Positions 10,201 through 19,575 of a DNA stretch of 64,000 nucleotides are shown here, piece by piece. A program made the position numbers and the translations under genes. The notes under the pieces were generated by a model. That model was not told the DNA's origin and searched no databases. It saw nothing but the letters and a program-made list of their open reading frames with translations. Each line of letters starts with the position of its first letter. The stretch's first letter is position 1. The stretch covers positions 124,001-188,000 of the forward strand of contig JAADJZ010000007.1 of the NCBI GenBank assembly GCA_011032825.1, in the 5' to 3' direction. The stretch comes from Massariosphaeria phaeospora (taxonomy: Eukaryota; Ascomycota; Dothideomycetes; Pleosporales).

Positions 10201-10949
10201 TCGTTGTCTAGTTCAGGGGTAGGTGGTCGTCGGAACTCGTCAACATCCTCATCCCGATATTGCTTTCGACTCCGCTTGCTTTCGTGCCGTTTTACAGTCC
10301 TCGTGCGCCCAAATTCGTCCTGGAAAACGTACTCGTCGTTGCCATCGTCTCGCGACCGCCGCTCTGGGTTTCGTGATCGGGACCTTGAACGTGAGGGTGA
10401 ATATGACCTGCGTCTGTGACGCTTGCCTCTACTCCTCTCCTTGTCACGATCCGCGTATGGACTTCTACTCATCTTTCTCGGTGTGCACTCTTTTGGTCTG
10501 CTAGGCCCCTGCCCTGCCAGACCTTCCAACATGGCGAAAGTGTCGTCCAACACATCGGGCTGGGTTTTACCATCGGCCGGTTCCTCGTCGGCGACATCGT
10601 ATTCTACGTCCTTGTCCGGTATCGCCAGGCCCTTAAAGACGCGTGTCTTACGGTCACGATCGTCGTCGCGGTTCTCATCCGTCTCTACTTTCTTTCCATT
10701 TGCGCCTTTGCTCTTGAACTTGGGGTGCAGCGTCAAAACCAGCCGATCCACGCTCTCAATTAGACTCTGCGGGAAATCGGCACCCATCGCATCCAACTGC
10801 GCCTTGAATTCGGTAACATTTTTCGCGTTCTCGTGCTGGGCAATGACGAACTCGGCGAGCGTTTTGTCGGAGACGCTCAGATGGTTCTGGATTTCCGACG
10901 TTACTTTTGAGACGAGGGAGAGGAACTCGAGGTTGGCGAGGTCGTCCAT
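7290..10949 (-). CDS. PRP22: DEAH-box pre-mRNA splicing helicase Prp22 (DHX8)
   Basis: A single exon encodes 1219 residues. Prp22 uses ATP to release mature mRNA from the spliceosome after the second splicing step and acts in the nucleus. Domains visible in order: a conserved N-terminal helix region (1-75), an Arg/Ser-rich stretch (about 160-205), an S1 RNA-binding domain (251-327, YKVYNGKVTGVKDFGAFVNL), then the helicase core with Walker A GDTGSGKTT (578-586), DEAH (675-678), SAT (707-709) and motif VI QRSGRAGRTGPG, followed by the helicase-associated C-terminal domains. The S1 domain sets it apart from Prp2, Prp16 and Prp43. The start is the only sensible ATG, with divergent small gene 235 bp away. 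A transposon sits 43 bp beyond the stop codon. Confidence 0.96.
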   Translation of the reverse strand: MDDLANLEFLSLVSKVTSEIQNHLSVSDKTLAEFVIAQHENAKNVTEFKAQLDAMGADFPQSLIESVDRLVLTLHPKFKSKGANGKKVETDENRDDDRDRKTRVFKGLAIPDKDVEYDVADEEPADGKTQPDVLDDTFAMLEGLAGQGPSRPKECTPRKMSRSPYADRDKERSRGKRHRRRSYSPSRSRSRSRNPERRSRDDGNDEYVFQDEFGRTRTVKRHESKRSRKQYRDEDVDEFRRPPTPELDNEPVLYKVYNGKVTGVKDFGAFVNLLGVRGKVDGLVHVTQMQEGARVNHPSDLVSRWQEVKVKVIKMEGGKVSLSMKEVDQRTGRDLVPQQRIGSGANSQALGGMPGISGITDTVPVVEDGYNSRRNGMRKRMTSPERWEIKQLIASGVLPKSDFPDIDEDFNAHINGEGGFEEEEDVDIEVREEEPPFLAGQTKQSLELSPIRVVKAPDGSMNRAAMAGEGLARERRDLRQQEVQEKAAQEASQVDLSSQWNDPMAQQKQFATDLRNTRTNQPNEAIPEWKKISTGRDASFGKRTSMSMKEQRESLPVFKFRKQLLEAISAHQILIVVGDTGSGKTTQMTQYLAEAGYANELMIGCTQPRRVAAMSVAKRVAEEVGCKLGNEVGYTIRFEDLTNPDTKIKYMTDGILQREILLDPLLSKYSCIMLDEAHERTIATDVLFGLLKKTLKRRPDMKLIVTSATLDADKFSEYFNKCPIFSIPGRTYPVEVMYSREPESDYLDAALVTVMQIHLTEPTGDILLFLTGKEEIDSSCEVLHERMKALGPNVPELAILPIYGALPTEVATRVFEPGPPGSRKVVIATNIAETSLTIDGIYYVIDPGFVKQSSYDGKLGMDRLQITPISQAQARQRSGRAGRTGPGKCFRLYTESAFQNEMLPTTIPEIQRQNLSNTILMLKAMGINDLLHFNFMDPPPTNTMLTALEELYCLGALDDEGLLTRLGRQMADFPMDPSLSKSLIKSVDMQCSDEVLTIVAMISATQNIFHRPRDKQQQADQKKAKFNDPSGDHITLLNVYNGWKSSNFSHAYCIENFIQPRNLTRVKDVRRQLEDIMARHKHKLVSCGRDTIKVRQALCSGFFRNSARKDPSEGYKTLVEGTPVFLHPSSALFGKPCEHVIYQNLVETTKEYMHCCSAIEPKWLVEAAPTFFKVAPTDRLSKRKKAERIQPLHNKFAGEDDWRLSAQKRQGRGGGGTWG

Positions 10950-11184
10950 GGTCGCGGGTCCGCGTAGTGGTGCGTTGAGACTGATCGAGGCGAGCAGTAA
11001 AGCTGCAGGAAACTGGAGAACTGCTTAGTCGGCCGCCGCGATCACGTGCCGAGGTCGGCCCGGAAGTGCCAAGGCCGATCTCCCCCGAGCCTCCGACACT
11101 GACCATGAACTTTCAGAAACAGGGACTGTGGGCACGACCGCACTCACCCTCAACACGCCTTCACGTGTCCCCACCCACCCTACC

Positions 11185-11493
11185 ATGCCCGTTACCACAC
11201 GAATATACCGCCGGGGCCCGCGTATTTCCCTAATCGCCAATACTGCCGTCCTCCTCTTCTGCAGCTACGATCTGATCCGCATCTACCTGGGCACCAACCC
11301 CTACTGGACCCCAAGACTCGAAGCCGCGGGCCTAATGCAAAAACGCTCTGGCAAGACAGGCGACAGATCAGACAGCAGACTTGGAGCGTGGAGTGATCGT
11401 AAGGAGGGCGACGAAGACAGTTGGGTCAGTCTGAATGGGATTCCGGTGCCGACCTTTGAGCTTTTGATGAAGCCGTTCCGGAGAGGTCAATGA
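11185..11493 (+). CDS. Small single-span membrane protein, 102 aa
   Basis: I chose the ATG at 11185 (context TACCATGCC); the frame continues upstream only to a GTG. The N-terminus is basic (TTRIYRRGPR), followed by one hydrophobic helix at about residues 14-30 (ISLIANTAVLLFCSYDLIRIYL). The rest is polar and charged. Family unknown to me. A short basic N-terminus with one membrane span would fit a mitochondrial inner-membrane or ER protein, but this is inference. It shares a 235-bp promoter region with PRP22, transcribed the other way. Confidence 0.6.
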   Translation: MPVTTRIYRRGPRISLIANTAVLLFCSYDLIRIYLGTNPYWTPRLEAAGLMQKRSGKTGDRSDSRLGAWSDRKEGDEDSWVSLNGIPVPTFELLMKPFRRGQ

Positions 11494-12018
11494 GGTGGGG
11501 TTAATCCGAGCCGCCAGTTTAGGGTGTACATGGGAGCCTAGGAAAGGCGTGTCAAAAGAGTAAGGGCGTTTTGTTTTGCGGATCACATTTGCAACCGGAG
11601 CAAGAAGTTCAAGCATCACCCCACTTGGATAGCGGCCTCGAAGTCACCTCACGGCGCATTACATATTGATAATATGCCGTTTATTGCGAAATAGCTGCAT
11701 CGATCTCCTTCGGACACTCATGTCGACATTGAGCATATGGTGCAATAAAGTTCATCAGCATTTTCGAGGCCGTGAAGTACTTCATTTGCCGCTATCGTAA
11801 TCCTGCCAGGTACAAAGGAAACCATCATGGAAATAACGCCCAGTTCCCAGGTATCTCAAACAATAGGTCGCGCCATGCCTATAACCCAGTCCGATCCAGT
11901 GCCACTTCGCACCCCGAAACGCCACGCTTGGTATACAACCGGATAGAAAACGACCAGCGTCCGGAAATTCGCAACAGAACGAACGCATCGATAAAAATGT
12001 CAAGATTCCAGTACCATC
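11494..12018. other. Intergenic between convergent genes, nothing seen
   Basis: The spacer of about 525 bp between two convergent genes contains no convincing gene, repeat or RNA. It should hold both 3' untranslated regions. Confidence 0.5.
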
Positions 12019-13057
12019 TCAGCCATCCGCCCGCTCACTATACCCTATCTCTTCAATGTCCGAGTTCTTGACCGCCTCATCTGAACTCCTGCTCGCGCTT
12101 GCCGTGCCGGACGACGGCCTACTCCCGAGTCTATGTGTACCGCTCGTATGCCTATGTCTCCTCACAAAAGTCCTCAGACTCGGCAGACAAATCGCCAGGA
12201 TCGACGAAACAATCTCCACCAAGGCCCACACGTCGATAGTATGCGTGATTGATGCTCGCGGGGTACTCTGTACCAGCTTCAACGTAATGAAGCGAATGAG
12301 CGCGGCGATGATCGAGACGCTACCCATTAGGAAGATGAACGCTACGCCTGCGCGCTCGGTCTTACCCAGCCTTGTGGAGAGCAGTGTTGAGATGGGGATG
12401 CTGAGGATGACGAGGTCGGTGGCGATGTTTGTGAATGTGGAGAGGGTCACACTGCTCATACTGTGTACGGCCGAGCAGAGATGCTCGCCGGGTGGTGGTG
12501 ACCAGTTGGAGGAAACGGGGCTGCACCAGAAGGCGATAAGAAACATGTGTTCGAGGAACGTCGCTGCGGTAAAGATTGAACCTGCTGCAAGAGCAATTCT
12601 AGCCTGTCGGCCTTGCAGGGAGAAAATCGAGTAGTAGAAAGCGAGGAACGCGGCTTTGGCTGCCCAAAGGCTAATATAGATGAAGAAGAGACTGATCCAA
12701 GAGACATAGAGGAGATGGCCAGACAAATCTTCTGGGACGCCGTAGTACAATGTATCCTTGGGAGCATCCAGGTACTTCATGCGTAGCTTGTTCTTCCACG
12801 TGTTGATTGAGATGAGGATGGCGCCAGACAGCCAGGCCAGGACAACGAAAGCATCGGCGATGTTGGCGGCCAGTGAATCAATGCCCCGATTCCGTGTGCG
12901 TAATGAGATACGGATGAGGATTGGGACGAGGGCAAGGCCCATGAGGGACCAGTCCAACGCTATAAACCCAGCTTGTCGTTCGTTAGCTGGTTGCTTTGGT
13001 GGGCAGTTCGTAGGCGAAGGACTTACAAAGTGGAAGCTTGATGTCGGAGTACACCAT
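12019..13057 (-). CDS. Rhodopsin-like seven-helix integral membrane protein, 327 aa
   Basis: I place exon 1 at 13057-13027 (ATG GTG TAC..., reading MVYSDIKLPL) and exon 2 at 12971-12019, with a 55-bp intron (GTAAGT, CTAAC, ACAAG). The unspliced frame is also open but gives an odd N-terminus, so the spliced start is preferred. The protein has seven hydrophobic helices, the usual ISLWAAKAAFLAFYYSIF segment in helix 3, and paired Cys residues in the extracellular loops. The Ser/Arg-rich C-terminal tail has about 50 residues. It belongs to the large fungal rhodopsin-domain (SAT14/PTH11-like without CFEM) family of putative receptors. Ligands are generally unknown, so no substrate can be named. 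Confidence 0.8.
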
Positions 13058-13814
13058 ATTTGTGCTCTCAAGTGCACACGTAGTAGCTTCGTCTATCGTA
13101 TGGGCGTCCGTGCAAGCGTAGCGCAAGAATAAAAAAGCTTTTTTGTCTTCTTAGTTCTGCGTGTGCTCAGTACGCTAGGCGATGATCTCCCGTAGACTGT
13201 AGACGATATAAAGCCAATCGTGCGAAGTCGAGTATGAAGTTACCGGCGAAGGTAGAGATATTGTATGCGAGACCAGTAATGAGCAGCTGAAGTCGGATGA
13301 CTATGCAATCCTTTTCATGACAAACGGTAGCTAGTCGACTGACACCCCGGGACCCACAAGGTATAGATAGATATACAGCATCCAAGGACCTGGAACTGCC
13401 ACAGCTGCCTCTTGCTGCAACACGGGCCAACGAAGCGTCCTCGACCGCGGAGTCCGCTACGCTCAGTTTCCACATTGGTTGCTGGTCTCACAACGACCCA
13501 CGAGGCTGAAGCCCTGCCGTCCGCTGCGCTCAGCGCATGCATACTGGGTGCATATATCGCAGAGGACCGAGCTCTTGTTCCCCAATCACCTCGCACTCTT
13601 CTGCAGCTGTGCTGCATGTCAGCATTTGAAGTAGCCCGTATCCAGCTAGCAGCTGTGCGGGATAGAGCTTCTGATTTGCGGTGTTCTCGCTAGAGCATGG
13701 CTTGTGCATATTCAGCTCACGTCGCTCGCATGGCCACGATTAACTAAGCCAAGTCAGCACCAAAATAGTATAATCCTTGCTTTTCTCTTGTCTCTTCGAC
13801 TACTCTTTGTAGTC
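13058..13814. other. Intergenic, nothing convincing
   Basis: No gene can be supported here. The beginning should contain the promoter of the rhodopsin-like gene (minus strand). Confidence 0.4.
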
Positions 13815-14381
13815 TTAGTCTTGCCACTCCACCATACATGTGTCTAATAGCCACCACCGGACTTTCACTAGCCGACGTTGCAGGCGCCCCGCATTTACAA
13901 TATATACTCGACGGGAGCTATTAGTAGCACAGGAAAGTTCCGAATGGTCTTCCTTGACATAACCGTTGACCGCTCCTACGACGGGACCTGCCGCTGTTGC
14001 GTTCCAGTAAGATTTCGACAAGTAGTCTAGATCTTTAGGTAGAGAACCCAGTGGAGCCTTGTTCTCGCTTCTCAAATCGTCTGCGCAAGCGGTCTTGTGG
14101 TGTCGCTCATTCCTAATGCGTGAAAATACTCCGCTGAAGGACTTCAGGTATCAATGTACATGCACGTAGTAGAGCGGGATGTGGAGGCGCATTGACTGCA
14201 ACACTGGCGGAGTTCTATAGACCGCAAGCCGTAGTGATCCATTTAAAGAATGTGGAAACGGGGTACTGGGAGGGCCACGATACGAGATTAGAAGTTTGTC
14301 GTTATGGGCAGTGAAACAGCCATCGGACAGTTCGGACCAGGGAAGGGACTGATCATCACTCTCAACCTCGTAACGTTCCAT
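13815..14381 (-). pseudogene. Unknown frame interrupted by one TGA
   Basis: On the minus strand an ATG at 14381 opens a frame of 76 codons (beginning MERYEVESDDQSLPW) that stops at a TGA at 14151-14153. The very same frame then continues without another stop for more than 100 codons, with protein-like composition (YLSKSYWNATAAGPVVGAV). Upstream, a GTAAGT...CTAACACATAG pair at about 14431-14394 would be a fitting 5'-UTR intron. Either the TGA is a disabling mutation (CGA or TGG to TGA is RIP-compatible), or an intron that I cannot place removes it. I do not recognise the family. Confidence 0.4.
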
Positions 14382-14454
14382 TATACATCACTATGTGTTA
14401 GACAAATGGGCAATAATAGTAAGGTAAGTACTTACATCACTCCCCGAAAACCCG

Positions 14455-14787
14455 TTAGAGTCCGAGTATTTCGATCCTAGGTGCAAACGAGACGCGAAAA
14501 GTTGTATGAAGCACCTGCCGCAACCGGTGAAAGTCGATTTGGGTTCCGCACTGTGGCTGGCCTCCACCAACGCCGTTCAAGGCGATCATCTTTGCGGGGT
14601 CGCGTAGCGTGTCCGCAACGTTGGCGGAAAATACTTTGACCTCTAAGTCAAAAATATGTCGCATCGTGTGGTTAGTATGGATATCTATATTGGTGGTTTC
14701 CGTAAAGCCAGAGAGAGTGGTTGACTTAGTGGCCTGTTCCGCCGCAAAATTTTGATACATACAGCTATATGTACAGATTTTAGTCAC
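14455..14787 (-). other. Coding-like segment, unknown
   Basis: This open minus-strand frame of 110 codons has a protein-like composition (segments MRHIFDLEVKVFSANVADTL and HRLRQVLHTTFRVSFAPRIE). It lies directly upstream of the interrupted frame at 13815-14381 but in another phase. It could be an earlier exon of the same gene or a separate remnant. No family recognised. Confidence 0.3.
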
Positions 14788-14859
14788 ACATATGACAGAG
14801 AGCTACAGGTTGAGAAAAAGATGGCGGAGATTGAGCTCATCGATATACAAATAGCGCTA

Positions 14860-16468
14860 TCAGTTCGGCCGGAAGAGTATGACCAATGCGCCTGAGACGA
14901 CGGCTCCTGCGGCTGCACTCTGGAGTACTGCATATGTGTAGTCAATCTTCCGAACCGAGACTGGTCTTTCGCTTACTAGGTCGTGGGCTGCTGCGATGGC
15001 TTTCTCCTGCCAAGTCTCTGGTGCTGCACTCGATTTGACTTCCTCTTCGATGTCAATTGACGTTTGGGGGTCAACTTGCTCCGGAGTTAGTGGTGCAGCG
15101 CCCGGAACTGCCATGTCAGCTGCGACATCTGGCATAGCGCTGGGATTCGACATAGCGTCTGGCGCCGGAGCTGTCTCCTCTACTACGTCCGTTACGTTTT
15201 TAGAAACCTTTTCGGGTGAGAGCAAGGATTCGGCCGGTCCCACAGGCTCCATAGGCTCAATATCCTCGAGAAATTCCCCAGCCGGCTCAATGACGCTGTC
15301 TATTTCAGCTTCGATGGTGGGCGCGGCCAGCGAGCTGGTGATAGGGATGGCCGGCTGAGGTTGTGTAAGCAATACCGGCGGACTAGGTGTAGGTACGGCC
15401 TTTTGCGCTTCGAGCGTCGTCTTAATTTCCCTCACCAATCGTCTCCTCCGCCATGGTTCGATAGCGATTAATGATGCTAAAAGTAGGAAGATATTGAGGC
15501 CCATCAGCCCGAACGTAACCCAGGTGCTGTTCCGCCGGATCGTGTCGCTCCATATCTGCTCTTCGTGGTATTGGGCTCGTTCTCGCTTCTCTAGCCACGT
15601 CCTAGCCTCTTCAAGCGCGTTTTCAGCAGTCAAGACAGCGTCCTTTGCTTCCCGGACGGCCTGGTCATTGAGATGCTCCGATCGTATCAACGACATGTAT
15701 CTTTCGAGATCAGTAGCCGACCAGGAGTGTTTTCGTTCCAAAAGGGCTACCACCTCTTTCTGGGAGGATCCCTGTTGAGAATGAGCATCATCCAGAGCTT
15801 GCTTCGCTGCATCGATCGCCAGTCGGCGTGTTCTGACCAAATTCTCTGATGTCGTCAAAACTTGTGCTCGGCACACTGGGCTGGGAGGAATATTTACCCT
15901 GCTCCTTGATCTCTCTCCTTAATGCTTCAATGCCTGAATAATCTGTTCCCGTAAATGTATTGACTCTCTGCGTCATAGTTGCAATTTTGGGTAACAGCTC
16001 GTCCATAAGCCCAGAGAGTCTTTTCGAATAGTCCCATCTTTGTCTCTCCCTGTGCGAGGGCAGATCCTCCGCGGGCACCCGGGCTATGGTTCCCTCGGCT
16101 GTCTCATCCTTTGGGGGGATTATCGGCGATGGTGCTGCATCTTCATTGACCCGAGCTGGTCGCTGCGTTTCCGGCGCCGACTCCGAGCGGCCAACAGAAT
16201 TCTTTTCTTGGGCAGCTGTGCGCGCGGCCGAGAACGAGCGTTGAAGTATCCGAGTCACAAGACTTTTGGCTCTCGCTTGACCCGTGGGTTTGCGAACGGA
16301 TGTTGGTATTGTGCGGAATTGGCATCGAGCGCATATCGACGCCGATTTGAGAGCGAGTGTGTATTGGTGGATGGATCGAACGGTGGACGGGATCCGGGCT
16401 GGGTAGGACGAGACTGAAGACGAGACATGGCCAAGGGAGCGTGAGGCATGTTGGAGCAGCGGCCTCAT
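14860..16468 (-). CDS. she9: Mitochondrial inner-membrane morphology protein Mdm33/She9
   Basis: Exons are 16468-15898 and 15845-14860, joined across a 52-bp phase-1 intron (GTAAAT...CATCAG), giving 518 residues. The N-terminus is basic and Ser/Arg-rich, as expected for a mitochondrial presequence. The middle is a long coiled coil (about residues 140-300) with the family's LERKHSW-x-DLERYMSLIRSEH segment. It is followed by a membrane helix (STWVTFGLMGLNIFLLLASL) and basic residues. The tail is acidic and Pro-rich, ending with a second hydrophobic helix. She9/Mdm33 proteins sit in the inner membrane facing the matrix and affect inner-membrane fission and cristae shape. It shares a 284-bp divergent promoter with the HAD phosphatase gene. 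Confidence 0.9.
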
Positions 16469-16752
16469 GCTGGTCGTGAGTGGAGCAGCTCACATCACAC
16501 CACCAAGGAGTGGTGAAGTTGGGGAAAGATGCAGCGCGACCGTCGACGCGAGCCGTGAGACCTGACGCAACGCCAAGACATCGAATGCCGATCATCCATC
16601 ATCTTTTCCGAGCGACCGGGATTCCGTTTTAGGCGGGCCGCCTTTGATTTCTCAACACTTCAAGACTGACGGCCTTATCACTGCAGCCGCTACATCTTCA
16701 CAGTCTCGTCCCAGCCGTCGCAGTCGTAACTCACATCGCCTCCACCAGCAAA

Positions 16753-17632
16753 ATGAGTGTTCAGGATAGGGCGGACCTCCCCGCGATGAAGACTAACCCG
16801 AAAGTAAGTGCCGGGCAAGTACCGCGAGGATTCCGGCGTCGGAATGCTGATCCGCGAGAAGTTCATCTTCTTCACAGACTTCGACGGCACCATTACGCTA
16901 CAGGACAGCAATGACTACATGACCGACAACATCGGGATGGGCAAACCGAGACGGCTCGAACTCACCCGCGACATTCTGGAAGACAAGGTCAACTTCAGAG
17001 ATGCTTTCCAAGAAGAGATGAACAGCGTGACGAAGCCGTACAACGAATGCATTCAGTACCTGGTCGACAACATCAAACTGGATCCCCACTTCGCCGAGTT
17101 CTTCCAGTGGAGTTTGGAGAACAACATCCCCGTAGTCGTCCTTTCGTCCGGCATGGAGCCCATTATCAAGGCCCTCCTAAAAGCGCTCATTGGGCCGGAT
17201 GCTGAGAAGATGCAAGTCGTGGGCAACTTCGTCGGTCCCCGACCTGGAAAGTCGATTGACGAAGAGGGAGGGTGGACTATCGTCTTCAAGCATCCGGAGA
17301 GCGGGTTCGGTCACGACAAATCAGCCACTCTTCGAGCATATTCATCACTGCCTGCAGATAGCCGGCCGACCATGTTCTATGCTGGAGATGGCGTTTCAGA
17401 TCTTTCTGCGGCTCGAGAAACCGATTTGCTCTTTGCGAAGAAGGGCCACGACCTCATCACCTATTGCGCAAAGGAAAATGTGCCGTTCACAGTTTTTGAG
17501 GACTGGTCATCTATCTTGGCCAACTGCAAGGAGATTGTTGCGGGCAAGAGTACTGTACAAGACGCGATTCAAAAAGGTCGGAAGGACTACGAATCTGGCG
17601 CTGCTGGCGTAGTCGTTCCCACGACGAAGTAA
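16753..17632 (+). CDS. HAD-superfamily phosphatase, MtnX/PHOSPHO-like, 273 aa
   Basis: Exon 1 is 16753-16803 and exon 2 is 16862-17632. The 58-bp phase-0 intron (GTAAGT...GAGAAG) joins MKTNPK to FIFFTDFDGTIT. HAD motif I is DFDGTIT with both catalytic Asp residues, motif II is the SSG in VVVLSSGMEP, and motif IV is GDGVSDLSAA. These are the residues needed for phosphotransfer with an aspartyl-phosphate intermediate. Length and cap fit the cytosolic small-molecule phosphatases annotated in fungi as phosphoserine phosphatase-like or 2,3-diketo-5-methylthio-1-phosphopentane phosphatase-like. The exact substrate cannot be read from the sequence. Confidence 0.85.
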
Positions 17633-17860
17633 GGGAAGTGTCGGAGGCTTTCCGAGGAAGCCATTGAATTTCCGTGGGTCAGGGTCACATAGAGTGCGGG
17701 TATCCATGATAGACATGATTTGACGAGCTTTAGAGACTAGAGGACCTGGTAGTGATAGAATTACATAGCTTCTTCCTGTTCAGTAGATTCAACTTGGCAG
17801 TGGTCTCTCTTACTGTAGTGGCCGCAACTCCATGATCCGCAGCGCCTGTTGCTACCCTCA

Positions 17861-18072
17861 CCCGTGCATTAATTCGTGTCCGCCAGCTAATACACGCACC
17901 TTAACCACACTCCTACACCTTTATAAGCTTTTGCAGTACATTACCTAGTATACTAGATACAGTAGGGCTATGTAAGGGTAGAGATGGCCTATCTAGCTAT
18001 TGCTAGAATTTCTTATACTGTCAGGAGCATTGCCTAAAGCTATCTTAAATCGGACACGAATTCATGCACGGG
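17861..18072. mobile_element. MITE-like element with 22-bp terminal inverted repeats
   Basis: The sequence CCCGTGCATTAATTCGTGTCCG at 17861-17882 is repeated in inverted orientation at 18051-18072 with one mismatch. The 170 bp between are AT-rich and non-coding (several TATAC/CTAG motifs). Flanks share an imperfect direct repeat around CCCTC (17856-17860 and 18076-18080), which could be a worn target duplication. Size and structure fit a miniature inverted-repeat element in the spacer between the phosphatase and NECAP genes. Confidence 0.6.
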
Positions 18073-18450
18073 GGTGCCCTCGATGCAGGCGCCCCGGGGC
18101 CTGCGAGACTCACGGCACGTGATAGCGGGGTTCATGCATTGCCCTGCATCAGCAATGCCAGCACATCGCTCACCGTCTCATCCCAAACCAGACCATGGCA
18201 TCCAATCTCTGCGCCAATAATCCCTTCCGCACGCCCATTCGACAATCGTTCAGAGACTGGGCTGAGATCTTAATTGCCGGATTCCTCGCAGGCTGCACTC
18301 GGATCCCGCACCTCCGCTCTTCGCACGGCCGGCGCGGTGAGGCAACAACCCCGCTATCCCGTCCAAGCTCCCCTATATTCTCCGCCCTACCCACATTACC
18401 TTGCCGACAAGATATTGACAAGGCCGATACGCCTGCGATCTCCAGTCAAG

Positions 18451-19275
18451 ATGAACACAGACCTTGCAACCGGCGCGCCGCTCCCCAGCAACGCGATCCA
18501 ACGCATCCTGTTCCTCGCGCCCAAAGTCCACGTCTACCAAATTCCACCTCTGACCTCGACCAAGGGCTACCAAGCCTCGACATGGACCGCCGACGACAAC
18601 AAGCGACAAATATTCACAGCGCGGCTGCGAATGCTCGAGACGTCCATCCCCGGCGAAAACGAGACTGAGAAAATCACCACAACGCTGTTACTTGAGAATG
18701 CAACCGATGGGCAACTGTTCGCCGCGGCGCCGTACACAAGTCCAAACACAGTAGAGCAGGCACTCGACAGCTCTCGCTTCTTCGCCGTGACTGTTGTCGG
18801 CGAAGGCAGGAAAGCGATCTTGGGCATGGGATTCGAGGAGAGGAGCGAGGCATTCGACTTCTCCATTGCACTGCAGGACGCCAGACGAGTGCTCGGCTTC
18901 GAACCAAACCCCAACTCCGCCCAAGGAGGAGGCCGCGGCAAGCCAAAGAAGGAAGTTGAAGAAGTGAAGCGGGACTTCAGCTTGAAGGAGGGAGAAACCA
19001 TCAGCATCAACTTGGGAGGCCTGAAGGGCCGGAGATCAAGACCGGAGGGTGAGCGGAGCCCAGAGGAACAAAAGAGCGAACAGGATGCCCTGTTTAGTAT
19101 CAAGCCACCACCCGGAAGTGGTAATGGGTCAAGTCCCAGCGGGTCGATGCCCTTCTTGCCCCCACCCCCAAGCGCAAAGAGCGTAAAAGAAGAGCGGAGG
19201 AGGTCAAGGCAAACGTTTGAACAGAAGCCGGAAGACCTAGGGTTCGACGACGGAGAGTTTGGCGAGTTTCAATAG
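18451..19275 (+). CDS. NECAP-like endocytosis adaptor (PHear domain), 274 aa
   Basis: I start at ATG 18451 (MNTDLATGAPLP); the frame stays open upstream but only through low-conservation sequence. Residues 15-160 form the NECAP PHear domain (RILFLAPKVHVYQIPP, KGYQASTW, LLLENATDGQLFA, FAVTVVGEGRKAILGMGFEERSEAFDF). The C-terminal half is disordered, with a charged region, Pro-rich stretches and a terminal acidic/aromatic DDGEFGEFQ, the kind of short motif that binds clathrin-adaptor ear domains. NECAPs associate with AP-2/AP-1 in clathrin-coated pits. Intronless here. Confidence 0.9.
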   Translation: MNTDLATGAPLPSNAIQRILFLAPKVHVYQIPPLTSTKGYQASTWTADDNKRQIFTARLRMLETSIPGENETEKITTTLLLENATDGQLFAAAPYTSPNTVEQALDSSRFFAVTVVGEGRKAILGMGFEERSEAFDFSIALQDARRVLGFEPNPNSAQGGGRGKPKKEVEEVKRDFSLKEGETISINLGGLKGRRSRPEGERSPEEQKSEQDALFSIKPPPGSGNGSSPSGSMPFLPPPPSAKSVKEERRRSRQTFEQKPEDLGFDDGEFGEFQ

Positions 19276-19575
19276 ACACTGGCACGGTAGGATATAGTGC
19301 CTTGTATCGCTAGCATGGGACGGATTGAAACTGGGCTGCATGACTGGTGTTTTGGTGGGAAGTATTATACTTGATGTTATTAATATGAAAATTCCTCTAA
19401 TAGACGCAGTCGTTGTAATATATGGTGACCATTTTGAGCGTGTGGGTATCGTGTCTGAGAGACGCCAGAAACACTAAAGCTGCCTTTGCCTGAGTCTATG
19501 CCGAGATCGCAGATGAATGAGTGCGCTTCAATACGCCAGCCATCCCGATGCTAATGAAAACAAAAATTCGCTGCT

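Noticed and set aside
9733..11028. Several plus-strand frames up to 201 codons
   Set aside because: They are shadows of the Prp22 coding strand.
12971..13077. Longer unspliced start for the rhodopsin-like protein
   Set aside because: The sequence has a textbook intron (GTAAGT, CTAAC, ACAAG) that gives a better start at 13057; the unspliced version yields an unusual Pro-rich leader.
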